A stretch of DNA of 7,539 nucleotides from Dehalococcoidia bacterium (GTDB lineage Bacteria > Chloroflexota > Dehalococcoidia > Dehalococcoidales > DAOWKM01), in NCBI GenBank assembly GCA_030643695.1, contig DAOWKM010000099.1, positions 1 to 7,539 on the forward strand, written 5' to 3'. Position numbers and translations under genes: made by a program. Positions 1-5,909 of the stretch are shown piece after piece; position 1 is the first letter of the stretch, and each line of letters opens with the position of its first letter. Under the pieces are notes generated by a model that worked only from the letters and a program-made list of their open reading frames with translations, searched no databases and was not told the origin of the DNA.

Positions 1-857
1 GTAATATCATCATGACTAGCCAAACCACAAGGATTGGTGTGCTTGATAACAGCTACCGTAGGAGCGGCAAAATCGGTGACCACACCCCAGGCAGCATCAG
101 CATCCAAAATGTTGTTAAATGAAAGCTCCTTGCCCCATAGCTGCTCTGCCCAGGTGATACCAGTCGCCTGTCTCCTTCCTACCACTTGCTCAGCATAGAA
201 GGCAGCTGGCTGATGAGGGTTCTCACCGTAACGAAGTTCATAGCGCTTCTTCAGGGCAATGGTCATCTCCTCAGGGAAGCCCTCCATATCCTGCCTCAAA
301 TACTGCGAAATAGCGGTATCATACAGAGCTACATGCTGAAAAGCCTTCTGTGCCAGTCGCTTGCGCTCAGCCAGGTCTATACCCCCTGCCCTCAATTTCT
401 CCAGAACTGGCTGGTAGTCCTTGGGGTCTACCAGCACAATGACGCTGGAGAAGTTCTTGGCTGCCGCCCGAATCAGGGTCGGTCCACCAATATCAATATT
501 CTCTACTGCTTCATCAAGGGTAACACCCTCCTTGGCTACCGTCCGGACAAAGGGATAAAGATTAACCGCTACCAGGTCAATGGTCTTAATATTATTCTGG
601 GCTAGCTGCACCATATGCTCAGGAAGGTCACGTCTGGCCAAAATGCCACCATAGATAACCGGGTGCAGGGTTTTCACTCTACCATCAAGAATCTCAGGGA
701 ATCCAGTAATTTCAGAGACACTCTTAACCGGCACTTTAGCCTCAGCCAGTGCCTTTTGAGTGCCACCGGTAGAGAATATTTCAAACCCCAACTGACTCAA
801 GCCATGGGCAAAATCGGTTACCCCAACCTTGTCAGAAACACTAATAATGGCTCGCAT
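1..857 (-). CDS. purH: PurH, bifunctional AICAR transformylase / IMP cyclohydrolase (N-terminal 285 residues, 3' end outside window)
   Basis: Catalyses the last two steps of IMP synthesis in the cytoplasm: formylation of AICAR by 10-formyl-THF, then ring closure to IMP. The reading frame is open from ATG at 857-855 to the window edge, giving 285 residues of a protein that usually has about 510-530. The N-terminal IMP cyclohydrolase domain (MGS-like fold) begins MRAIISVSDK and includes STGGT (29-33), GRVKTLHP (59-66) and the conserved stretch around NIDIGGPTLIRAAAKN (120-135). The linker and start of the transformylase domain show LRYGENPHQ (198-206), SFNNILDAD (246-254) and KHTNPCG (272-278), whose Lys-His pair is catalytic in the family. 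A strong Shine-Dalgarno GGGAGG (868-863) lies 5 bases before ATG. It follows the GNAT gene by 49 bases, and a possible promoter overlaps the end of that gene. Identification is secure. Confidence 0.97.
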   Translation of the reverse strand, partial: MRAIISVSDKVGVTDFAHGLSQLGFEIFSTGGTQKALAEAKVPVKSVSEITGFPEILDGRVKTLHPVIYGGILARRDLPEHMVQLAQNNIKTIDLVAVNLYPFVRTVAKEGVTLDEAVENIDIGGPTLIRAAAKNFSSVIVLVDPKDYQPVLEKLRAGGIDLAERKRLAQKAFQHVALYDTAISQYLRQDMEGFPEEMTIALKKRYELRYGENPHQPAAFYAEQVVGRRQATGITWAEQLWGKELSFNNILDADAAWGVVTDFAAPTVAVIKHTNPCGLASHDDI

Positions 858-886
858 AAAAACCTCCCAAAATTACTTTATTAAAC

Positions 887-914
887 AGGATAAATCGCAA
901 ACACGATTAGTCAA
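887..914 (-). promoter_or_regulatory. Possible sigma70-type promoter for purH
   Basis: On the minus strand TTGACT (914-909, 5 of 6 to TTGACA) is followed after 16 bases by TATCCT (892-887, 4 of 6 to TATAAT). Transcription would begin about 20-25 bases before the purH ATG, leaving room for its strong ribosome site. The -35 box overlaps the last codons of the GNAT gene, so purH could have its own promoter as well as readthrough from purM-GNAT. The -10 match is only moderate, so this is tentative. Confidence 0.33.
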
Positions 915-1524
915 TATTGCCATTGTAGTTTTTACACATTCTAGAAAAGGCAAAGTTTTCTCGGTTAATTTTAGCTCTTCTTGGCTCTCCTGCTACGGAA
1001 TACCCTAGCCGATGGTATAATCTAATCGCACCTTGATTATCCACCTTAACATCCAATACGCTTTTTTCAGCACCGCATCTTTTAGCCTCCTCTTCTGCTT
1101 TCAAAAGAAGATTTGTCCCTAATTTATTGCCCCTAAATTCTGGATAAATGGCAACATTACTAACATAGTATTCATTACCCTCGGCTCTGCCTACAATACT
1201 CATCGCCTTCAACAAAGATAAAAGTCTGGTAAAAAATCCCAGCTTCATATATTTAATCAGTAGTAGTCCAGTTCTCCACTCCTCCTCTCTGGCAACTCTC
1301 CAACTATACCCCATAATCATGCCTGCTTTGATACTATCTACCTCAATGAAATATGAATGTTCAAAACTGAATAAATTCTTTGGCTGGTGAAATAGGTTTT
1401 GAATCACCCTTCTTACCCCAGAGCCAAAAATAGTAGGGAACAGGTTTGACTCGGACAGCAAAATAAGATTGGCAAAATCTGGCGCATCTTCTGGAAGTCC
1501 CTTTCGTATTATGGTATTTTTCAT
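907..1524 (-). CDS. GNAT-family N-acetyltransferase, substrate unknown
   Basis: A 205-residue protein with a GNAT acetyl-CoA-binding core in its C-terminal half. Beta4 and motif A read VSNVAIYPEFRGNKLGTNLL (121-140); the pyrophosphate loop is R-G-N-K-L-G-T, with Lys where many members have the first Gly. Motif B is DNQGAIRLYHRLGYSV (162-177). The N-terminal half (IIRKGLPEDAPDFANLI) fits the first strand and helix of the fold, followed by a longer insert with little recognisable sequence. Substrate cannot be deduced; small molecules, antibiotics and protein N-termini are all possible. It starts 6 bases after the purM stop with no good Shine-Dalgarno, and a hairpin spans the junction, so translation is probably coupled to purM. 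It stands where purN often stands in purF-M-N-H runs, but it has no formyltransferase features. It looks AT-richer than purM. The fold is sure; the role is not. Confidence 0.9.
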   Translation of the reverse strand: MKNTIIRKGLPEDAPDFANLILLSESNLFPTIFGSGVRRVIQNLFHQPKNLFSFEHSYFIEVDSIKAGMIMGYSWRVAREEEWRTGLLLIKYMKLGFFTRLLSLLKAMSIVGRAEGNEYYVSNVAIYPEFRGNKLGTNLLLKAEEEAKRCGAEKSVLDVKVDNQGAIRLYHRLGYSVAGEPRRAKINRENFAFSRMCKNYNGNID

Positions 1525-1525
1525 T

Positions 1526-1546
1526 GGTAATCACTTGATAATTACC
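1526..1546 (-). other. Hairpin spanning purM stop and GNAT start junction
   Basis: On the minus strand the arms GGTAATTA and TGATTACC pair over 8 positions (seven Watson-Crick, one G-U) around the 5-base loop TCAAG. The purM TGA (1533-1531) lies in the loop and 3' arm, and the hairpin ends one base before the GNAT ATG. No run of T follows, so it is not an intrinsic terminator. It could hold the GNAT start closed unless ribosomes reach the purM stop; that role is inference. Confidence 0.5.
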
Positions 1547-2538
1547 CCTGCCTTACCCGCCTGCTTCACCACCTCCCCAATAACCTTTGCCTCGGGCAAA
1601 GCTTGGATTAGCTGGCTAACATCATCGGGTGAGCAAATAACTACCATACCGATGCCCATATTAAATACACGATACATCTCCTCCTGAGCTACATTGCCTC
1701 TCTGCTGAATGAGCTGAAAAATAGGGGGAGTTGACCAAGCTTGACTATGAAACTTAGCCGCTACGCCGTTGGGTAGAACTCTGGGCACATTATCAATTAG
1801 TCCGCCACCGGTAATATGTGCCATACCCTTAATCAACGGCAGTAGTGGCTTTAACTGGTGATAGTAACAGCGGTGAGGCTCCAGAAGCTCCTCGCTTAGA
1901 GTTCGACCTAACTCAGGGTAATATGCATCTAATGCCGATTTGGTTTCGCCAAAGAGCTTGCGCACCAGAGAATAACCATTAGTATGAAGTCCGCTGGAGG
2001 GTAAGCCAATAATAGTATCACCGACTGTAATCGTCTTACCCGTGATAATCCTGTCTTTCTCAACAGCCCCGATGATGAAACCAACTAGGTCATAGTCCTC
2101 CCCGGTGTATAGCCCAGGCATCTCTGCCGTTTCCCCACCAATAAGGGCGCAGCCAACCTCACGGCAAGCTTGAGCCAGTCCCTGAGCGATAGCTCCTACC
2201 TGTTCTGGCACCAGCTTACCCATAGCAATGTAGTCCAGAAAGAAGAGCGGCTCAGCGCCGCAAGTGAGTATATCGTTAACACAGTGATTAACTATGTCAA
2301 TGCCAATGGTATTGTGCGTGGCTAAAGCAGAAGCAATCTTCAGCTTAGTGCCTACCCCGTCAACGCTGGACACCAGAACTGGTTGCCTGAATCCCTTAAG
2401 TTCAAAAAGCCCGCCAAAGAACCCGATGCCCCTCAAGACTTCAGGGCGGAGGGTAGACTGGGCATATTCGCCAATTAGCCTCTTTGCTTTAGCGGCAACA
2501 TCAATATTAACACCGGCTGCGGCATAAGTTTCCTTGAT
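1531..2538 (-). CDS. purM: PurM, phosphoribosylformylglycinamidine cyclo-ligase (AIR synthetase), apparent ATC start
   Basis: Fifth step of de novo purine synthesis: ATP-dependent closure of FGAM to AIR, by a cytoplasmic dimer of the PurM/PurL/SelD fold. Counting from the ATC at 2538 the protein has 335 residues, the normal family length. Visible landmarks: KETYAAAGVNID (2-13), the family's conserved start; TLRPEV (29-34); DGVGTKL (60-66), part of the ATP site; the NDILTCGAEPLFFLDY stretch (about 88-103); GGETAEMPG (134-142); then GLHTNGYSLVRK and ITGGGLIDNVPRVLP in the C-terminal domain. The conserved N-terminus is in frame back to a TAG at 2568-2566, but no ATG, GTG or TTG lies between that stop and a TTG at 2436-2434. 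Starting at that TTG would remove 34 conserved residues and has no ribosome site. AGGAGG 7 bases before the in-frame ATC marks ATC as the likely start, or as a mutated or misread ATG. GNAT follows after 6 bases. Confidence 0.95.
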   Translation of the reverse strand: MKETYAAAGVNIDVAAKAKRLIGEYAQSTLRPEVLRGIGFFGGLFELKGFRQPVLVSSVDGVGTKLKIASALATHNTIGIDIVNHCVNDILTCGAEPLFFLDYIAMGKLVPEQVGAIAQGLAQACREVGCALIGGETAEMPGLYTGEDYDLVGFIIGAVEKDRIITGKTITVGDTIIGLPSSGLHTNGYSLVRKLFGETKSALDAYYPELGRTLSEELLEPHRCYYHQLKPLLPLIKGMAHITGGGLIDNVPRVLPNGVAAKFHSQAWSTPPIFQLIQQRGNVAQEEMYRVFNMGIGMVVICSPDDVSQLIQALPEAKVIGEVVKQAGKAGVIIK

Positions 2539-2545
2539 TGCCCTG

Positions 2546-2551
2546 CCTCCT
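2546..2551 (-). promoter_or_regulatory. purM: Consensus Shine-Dalgarno fixing the purM start at ATC
   Basis: AGGAGG on the minus strand (2551-2546) is followed by a 7-base spacer and then ATC (2538-2536), in frame with the conserved PurM sequence. The spacing is ideal for initiation at that codon. The nearest ATG (2525-2523) is out of frame and reads only 16 codons before a TAA. Confidence 0.8.
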
Positions 2552-2557
2552 GTGCAA

Positions 2558-2581
2558 AATCTTCTCTATTGAGATAAGATT
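2558..2581 (-). other. Hairpin in the purM leader / AI-2E-purM intergenic region
   Basis: On the minus strand AATCTT, a 2-base AT bulge and CTC pair with GAG and AAGATT across the loop AATA, giving nine base pairs. It ends 6 bases before the purM AGGAGG. Two further T residues follow the 3' arm, giving TTTT there, which is too short for a convincing intrinsic terminator, and the stem is AT-rich. It may be a weak terminator for the upstream AI-2E unit, a leader structure that positions or protects the purM ribosome site, or chance. Confidence 0.35.
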
Positions 2582-2605
2582 AGCAAAATTAACCCTTAAC
2601 TGCAA
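2577..2605 (-). promoter_or_regulatory. Weak candidate promoter for purM
   Basis: On the minus strand TTGCAG (2605-2600) is separated by 17 bases from TAATCT (2582-2577) in the 97-base gap after the AI-2E gene. Each box matches consensus at only about three positions, although the spacing is right and the region is AT-rich. Readthrough from the promoter at 4326-4353 would also serve purM, so a separate promoter is not required. Confidence 0.2.
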
Positions 2606-2635
2606 ATTGGAGAGGTTATTTACATCGTAATTGAT

Positions 2636-3736
2636 TCACGGTTGAGGGGTCTGCTGGGCTTCTGTTTCTTTTATGCTGCGGCGTGTATACTTGTAGACTT
2701 CCACGATAGTAGCTGCCAGGGGGACAGCCAGTATTAATCCCCAGAAGCCGGCAATATAAGCGCCGACAACAAGCAAAACTATGGCAATAGCTGGATTTAT
2801 CCTGAGGTAAGCACCCTGAATCCTAGGGACAAGCAGATTATTTTCCAATAGTTGAACTACCAAGAAAAGAAGAGCCACCCAGATAGCCTTTCCCGGTGCT
2901 ATGGCTAAGGTAACTAGCACAGCGACAGCACCTCCAATCCAGGGTCCTAATATTGGAATTAGCTCAGTTACCCCAGCGAAAGTACCTAGCACAGGAGCAA
3001 AGTCTATCCTTAGAATAAGTAACCCCATAAAACAAAGGTAACCAACGATAAAAGCGAGAAGCAATTGAGCGCGAATATATCGTCCCAGCACTCGTTCAAT
3101 AATGGCAATGATGTTTTTAGTGTGTTCAGCTACCCAGGGCGAGAGAGCTGAGTAAAAGCCTTTGCTTAACTTTTCTGAGTCTTTTAAGATGTAGAACAGA
3201 AATATAGGCAGGGCAGCAAAACCAAAGACCAGGCTAAAAGTGGCTGGGATAAATGAGATGCCTGTTGTAAAGATACCTCGGAAAGCGTTGCCTAGTGCTA
3301 CCCCAGCACCCATAAGAAGTTCATCTACCTGCTGTTGCATTTCTGGAGGAAATTGCTGTCGGATGGCTTCGTTCCACTGTCGCAGTGTAAGTAGAGCTGA
3401 GGAGATATACTGGGGAGCATTGTTTACCAGAACCGAAAAGGCACTAATAACTGCGGTGACGATATAGTAAGATAGTACGCCAACCAGCCCCAAAATTACG
3501 GTAAAGATTAATATTATTAGGGAGACTCGCTTAGCTTGCAGCCACTTGCCTTGACGAGGCAGCCTCTTCTCAATCCATGAGATAATTGGGAGGAAAAGAT
3601 AGGCGAGCACCAAGCCAACAGCAAACGCAAATATAACACTTCTCAAAGCATAGAGAAGCCAGAAGACTACGATTATAACTAGTATAAAGGATATTAGGCG
3701 CCAGTGCCTTCTAAATACACCCCCTGCTACATACAA
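2636..3736 (-). CDS. AI-2E (PerM/TqsA) family transporter-like membrane protein
   Basis: A 366-residue polytopic inner-membrane protein. Hydrophobic helices lie near residues 13-33, 34-55 and 70-95. A soluble, more polar stretch (about 96-147, including PPEMQQQVDELL) follows, then helices near 155-184, 214-242, 247-260 and 265-280, and a final run from 285 to 345. Family hallmarks are FYILKDSE (181-188) and TELIPILGPWIGG (257-269). Members include an autoinducer-2 exporter, but also Na+/H+ antiporters and many unassigned proteins, so the substrate is unknown. The start is TTG (3736-3734), with GAGGT 5 bases upstream. The nearby ATG (3732-3730) is out of frame and meets TAG at once. It lies 37 bases after the YtxH gene, probably in the same transcript. 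The C-terminal tail (KETEAQQTPQP) is short and polar. Confidence 0.93.
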   Translation of the reverse strand: MYVAGGVFRRHWRLISFILVIIVVFWLLYALRSVIFAFAVGLVLAYLFLPIISWIEKRLPRQGKWLQAKRVSLIILIFTVILGLVGVLSYYIVTAVISAFSVLVNNAPQYISSALLTLRQWNEAIRQQFPPEMQQQVDELLMGAGVALGNAFRGIFTTGISFIPATFSLVFGFAALPIFLFYILKDSEKLSKGFYSALSPWVAEHTKNIIAIIERVLGRYIRAQLLLAFIVGYLCFMGLLILRIDFAPVLGTFAGVTELIPILGPWIGGAVAVLVTLAIAPGKAIWVALLFLVVQLLENNLLVPRIQGAYLRINPAIAIVLLVVGAYIAGFWGLILAVPLAATIVEVYKYTRRSIKETEAQQTPQP

Positions 3737-3773
3737 ACTTAACCTCGCTCGTCCCTATTTGTGGTCAGGGAGC

Positions 3774-4019
3774 TTATTTTGCTTTTTCTTTTACTTCCTC
3801 TAATTTGGCTTGTGCCTTCTTCCTCGCCTCAGTGGCAGTTTCCTTTACCTTTTCAGCAACTTCGGCCGCTTTCCCTTTCGCCTCTTCTGCCTTCTCTTTT
3901 AATAGTTTCCTAGTTTCCTTGCCTGGTTGCGGGGCATAGAGAAAGCCAATAGCTAGGCCAATAGCTATCCCCGTGATAAACCCGATGGTGAATCCAGCCC
4001 CGTCATTTTTGTCAGCCAT
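3774..4019 (-). CDS. YtxH-family small membrane-anchored protein
   Basis: An 81-residue protein. One glycine-rich transmembrane helix (about residues 9-28) leads into the YtxH hallmark FLYAPQPGKETRKLL (26-40). A long charged Ala/Lys/Glu helix (KEKAEEAKGKAAEVAEKVKE and onward) runs to the C-terminus and looks like an amphipathic or coiled-coil tail. The family is linked to stress and the envelope in Bacillus, with no defined biochemical activity. The start is ATG 4019, chosen for its strong GGGAGG 5 bases upstream. A longer reading from 4064 or 4061 would run back into the preceding gene without a ribosome site. The first 8 bases overlap the end of the DUF948-like gene (ATGGCTGA), so the two are probably translated together, as ytxG-ytxH are paired in Bacillus. 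Confidence 0.88.
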   Translation of the reverse strand: MADKNDGAGFTIGFITGIAIGLAIGFLYAPQPGKETRKLLKEKAEEAKGKAAEVAEKVKETATEARKKAQAKLEEVKEKAK

Positions 4020-4299
4020 TTTTTCCTCCCTCCTTTTTCCTGAAAAATTTATTGACTGCATCAATCCCCTGACGTATGCCTTGAATGAGAGTTACTATCT
4101 GTAACACCGGTTTGACCACCTCATCTCCCACATAAGAGGAAATCCCCTGGATAGCTCTTGAAGTAACCCTTATTGAATCCAGTATATGTCTTGTCCTGCG
4201 GTAAAGCGAATACAATAATACAGCGACGAAAACAAGCCAGCCAATCAACACTAACCCGGAGATAAAGATAATTAAATCACGCAGCCATTCAATACTCAT
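4012..4299 (-). CDS. Small one-helix membrane protein, DUF948 (YtxG)-like
   Basis: A 95-residue protein with an N-terminal hydrophobic helix at about residues 8-31 (LIIFISGLVLIGWLVFVAVL). It is followed by YRRTRHILDSIRVTSRAI, a predicted helical stretch ending in VVKPVLQIVTLIQGIRQGID, and a basic tail (FFRKKEGGKNG). The layout, one N-terminal helix and then an extended helix directly before a YtxH gene, matches DUF948/YtxG proteins. The sequence itself is too short for certainty. ATG 4299 is preferred because GGGGGT sits about 6 bases upstream; a GTG at 4305 would lie right against that site. It is the first gene after the promoter at 4326-4353, with an expected leader of about 20 bases. Function is unknown; an envelope or stress role is inferred from context only. 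Confidence 0.8.
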   Translation of the reverse strand: MSIEWLRDLIIFISGLVLIGWLVFVAVLLYSLYRRTRHILDSIRVTSRAIQGISSYVGDEVVKPVLQIVTLIQGIRQGIDAVNKFFRKKEGGKNG

Positions 4300-4325
4300 T
4301 AGCACACCCCCGTTCTATTTATTCT

Positions 4326-4353
4326 ATTGTATCACTTATTTCTGCTATGTAAA
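4326..4353 (-). promoter_or_regulatory. Sigma70-type promoter for the DUF948-like / YtxH / AI-2E unit
   Basis: On the minus strand TTTACA (4353-4348, 5 of 6) is separated by 16 bases from TACAAT (4331-4326, 5 of 6). Transcription should start near 4319, about 20 bases before the ATG at 4299. It lies in the 108-base gap after purF, so the envelope genes have their own promoter. Readthrough could also supply purM and GNAT. Confidence 0.75.
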
Positions 4354-4413
4354 GAGTGATTAGACTGGTGAGCAGAATTTTGTGGCGATAGTATAGTGGC
4401 TGGAAGTGTTAAC

Positions 4414-5829
4414 TTACCGCTGCTTTATGCCAAGGTGTCCTCGCTTTGAGGCAGCCTCCAGCGCCAGCTTATCCATCTCAAGCTGAACCGGCATGGGATA
4501 TTCACCAGTGAAACAAGCCAGACAAAAAATGTCCTTGGGCAAAGCTACCGCCTTAATCAACCCTTCAACGCTCAGATAACCCAATGAATCAGCACCGATA
4601 AAATCCCTAATTTCAGATATAGTTTTCTGAGCGGCAATCAACTCCCAGTGACTAGCCATATCAACACCAAGGAAGCAGGGATAGCGGATGGGTGGGGCGC
4701 AGATACGCATATGCACCTCTTTAGCTCCAGCCCTCTTCAGTAACCTTACTACTTGAGGAGTGGTAGTACCACGGACAATACTATCGTCAACCACCACTAA
4801 TCGCTTACCCTTTAGCATCTGGGGCAAAGGGTTAAATTTTAGCTTAACACCGAGGTCCCTGATTCTCTGGTCAGGTTCAATAAAGGTTCGCCCCACATAA
4901 CGATTCTTAATCAAGCCCTCACCTAGAGGTATGCCCGATTTAATAGAGTAACCAACACCGGCTGATGTAGCCGAATCAGGCACTCCCATGACTAAATCAG
5001 CATCTACTGGATACTCCTCAGCTAAGCCTGCTCCCATGGCTTGGCGTGCTGAGTAAAGCAACCGACCATTAATCGCACTATCAGGACGGGCAAAATAAAT
5101 ATACTCAAAGATGCATAGTGCCCTCTTCCTCGCCTCTTCTCGGTAGCTCTCAACACCATTCTCAGTAATAGCAACTATTTCGCCTGGTTCAATTTCCCTA
5201 ATAAAACTAGCTCCAATGTGGTCAACAGCACAGCTCTCTGAGGCTATAACCCAGCCGCCATTAATAGTCCCCAGGCATAGAGGGCGCACACCAAGGGGGT
5301 CGCGGACTCCAAACAGAGCGTGGTCAGTCATAATTACTAAAGAAAATGCTCCCTGAAGCCGGTGCATAGCATACCTTATCTTGTCCACCCAGTCTTTCTC
5401 AGGAGAGGAAAGGATAAGGTTAGCGATAACCTCAGTATCAGTGGAAGTGTGGAAGGTATAGCCCTGGTCAGAGAGTTCTTTATACAGGTGCTCAGCGTTA
5501 ATAATATTCCCATTGTGGGCGATAGCAATGGAATTCGGACGCTTACCTACTATAATAGGCTGGACATTAGTTACCTTGCTGGAGCCAGCGGTAGAATAAC
5601 GGTTGTGACCAATGGCAATATCCCCGGTGAGCTGGCTGAGCGAATCCTCATTAAATACCTGGGATACCAACCCCATCTTGGCATAAACCTGAAGCCGTTT
5701 ACCATTGGTGGTGGCAATACCAGCGCTCTCTTGGCCACGGTGCTGAAGAGCAAATAAAGCAAAAAAGGTAAGCCGAGCTACATCTTCATTGGGAGCATAA
5801 ACGCCAAAAACGCCACAACACTCGTGCAA
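4414..5829 (-). CDS. purF: PurF, amidophosphoribosyltransferase ([4Fe-4S] type)
   Basis: Commits PRPP to purine synthesis: glutamine-derived ammonia replaces pyrophosphate, giving phosphoribosylamine. The 471 residues hold an N-terminal class II glutaminase and a C-terminal phosphoribosyltransferase domain. The nucleophile is probably Cys5 in CCGVFG (4-9), exposed by removal of a four-residue leader. Glutaminase motifs include LQHRGQESAG (28-37), GHNRYST (74-80) and AHNGNI (104-109). The PRPP loop is VVVDDSIVRGTTT (345-357). Four cysteines match the Bacillus-type iron-sulfur ligands: C239 in ALCIFEYIYFARPDS, C385 in RYPCF, and C436 and C439 in CLACFTG. That type is oxygen-sensitive and needs the leader removed. 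The start is TTG 5829; the only other in-frame codons back to TGA at 5850-5848 include no ATG or GTG, and GAGAGG/AGG lies upstream. A near-consensus promoter precedes it. Confidence 0.97.
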   Translation of the reverse strand: MHECCGVFGVYAPNEDVARLTFFALFALQHRGQESAGIATTNGKRLQVYAKMGLVSQVFNEDSLSQLTGDIAIGHNRYSTAGSSKVTNVQPIIVGKRPNSIAIAHNGNIINAEHLYKELSDQGYTFHTSTDTEVIANLILSSPEKDWVDKIRYAMHRLQGAFSLVIMTDHALFGVRDPLGVRPLCLGTINGGWVIASESCAVDHIGASFIREIEPGEIVAITENGVESYREEARKRALCIFEYIYFARPDSAINGRLLYSARQAMGAGLAEEYPVDADLVMGVPDSATSAGVGYSIKSGIPLGEGLIKNRYVGRTFIEPDQRIRDLGVKLKFNPLPQMLKGKRLVVVDDSIVRGTTTPQVVRLLKRAGAKEVHMRICAPPIRYPCFLGVDMASHWELIAAQKTISEIRDFIGADSLGYLSVEGLIKAVALPKDIFCLACFTGEYPMPVQLEMDKLALEAASKRGHLGIKQR

Positions 5830-5872
5830 GTTTACCTGCCTCTCAATTCACCCAACTAACCTTATTTGTAAA

Positions 5873-5901
5873 ATTATAGACCATTTTCTACAGAGGGTCA
5901 A
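5873..5901 (-). promoter_or_regulatory. Near-consensus sigma70 promoter for purF
   Basis: On the minus strand TTGACC (5901-5896, 5 of 6) is separated by exactly 17 bases from a perfect TATAAT (5878-5873). It begins 8 bases beyond the stop of the hydrolase gene. Transcription should start near 5866, leaving a leader of about 37 bases, too short for a purine riboswitch. It is the best promoter in the window and marks purF as the head of a unit. I see no clear operator repeat around it. Confidence 0.88.
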
Positions 5902-5909
5902 TTTATAAG

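Noticed and set aside
186..884. Two plus-strand open frames (186-605 and 615-884)
   Set aside because: They lie antisense to purH, whose reading frame is conserved throughout, and show no recognisable protein features or ribosome sites.
2434..2436. TTG at 2436 as the start of purM
   Set aside because: It would drop 34 residues that match the conserved PurM N-terminus, and no Shine-Dalgarno precedes it.
1469..2527. Plus-strand frames at 1469-1687 and 2294-2527
   Set aside because: They are antisense to purM and GNAT and have no family resemblance.
4020..4064. Longer YtxH start at 4064 or 4061
   Set aside because: The extra residues overlap the upstream gene and lack a ribosome site, whereas GGGAGG sits 5 bases before ATG 4019, where the usual family sequence begins.
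4354..4413. Intrinsic terminator after purF
   Set aside because: No GC-rich stem followed by a T run is visible; only short direct repeats (GTGGC) are present.
5362..5757. Plus-strand open frame of 131 codons and a minus-strand frame at 5571-5762
   Set aside because: Both are shadows of purF in other frames; the PurF frame carries all the motifs.
5830..5872. Purine riboswitch in the purF leader
   Set aside because: The leader predicted from the promoter is only about 37 bases, too short for the known purine aptamers.
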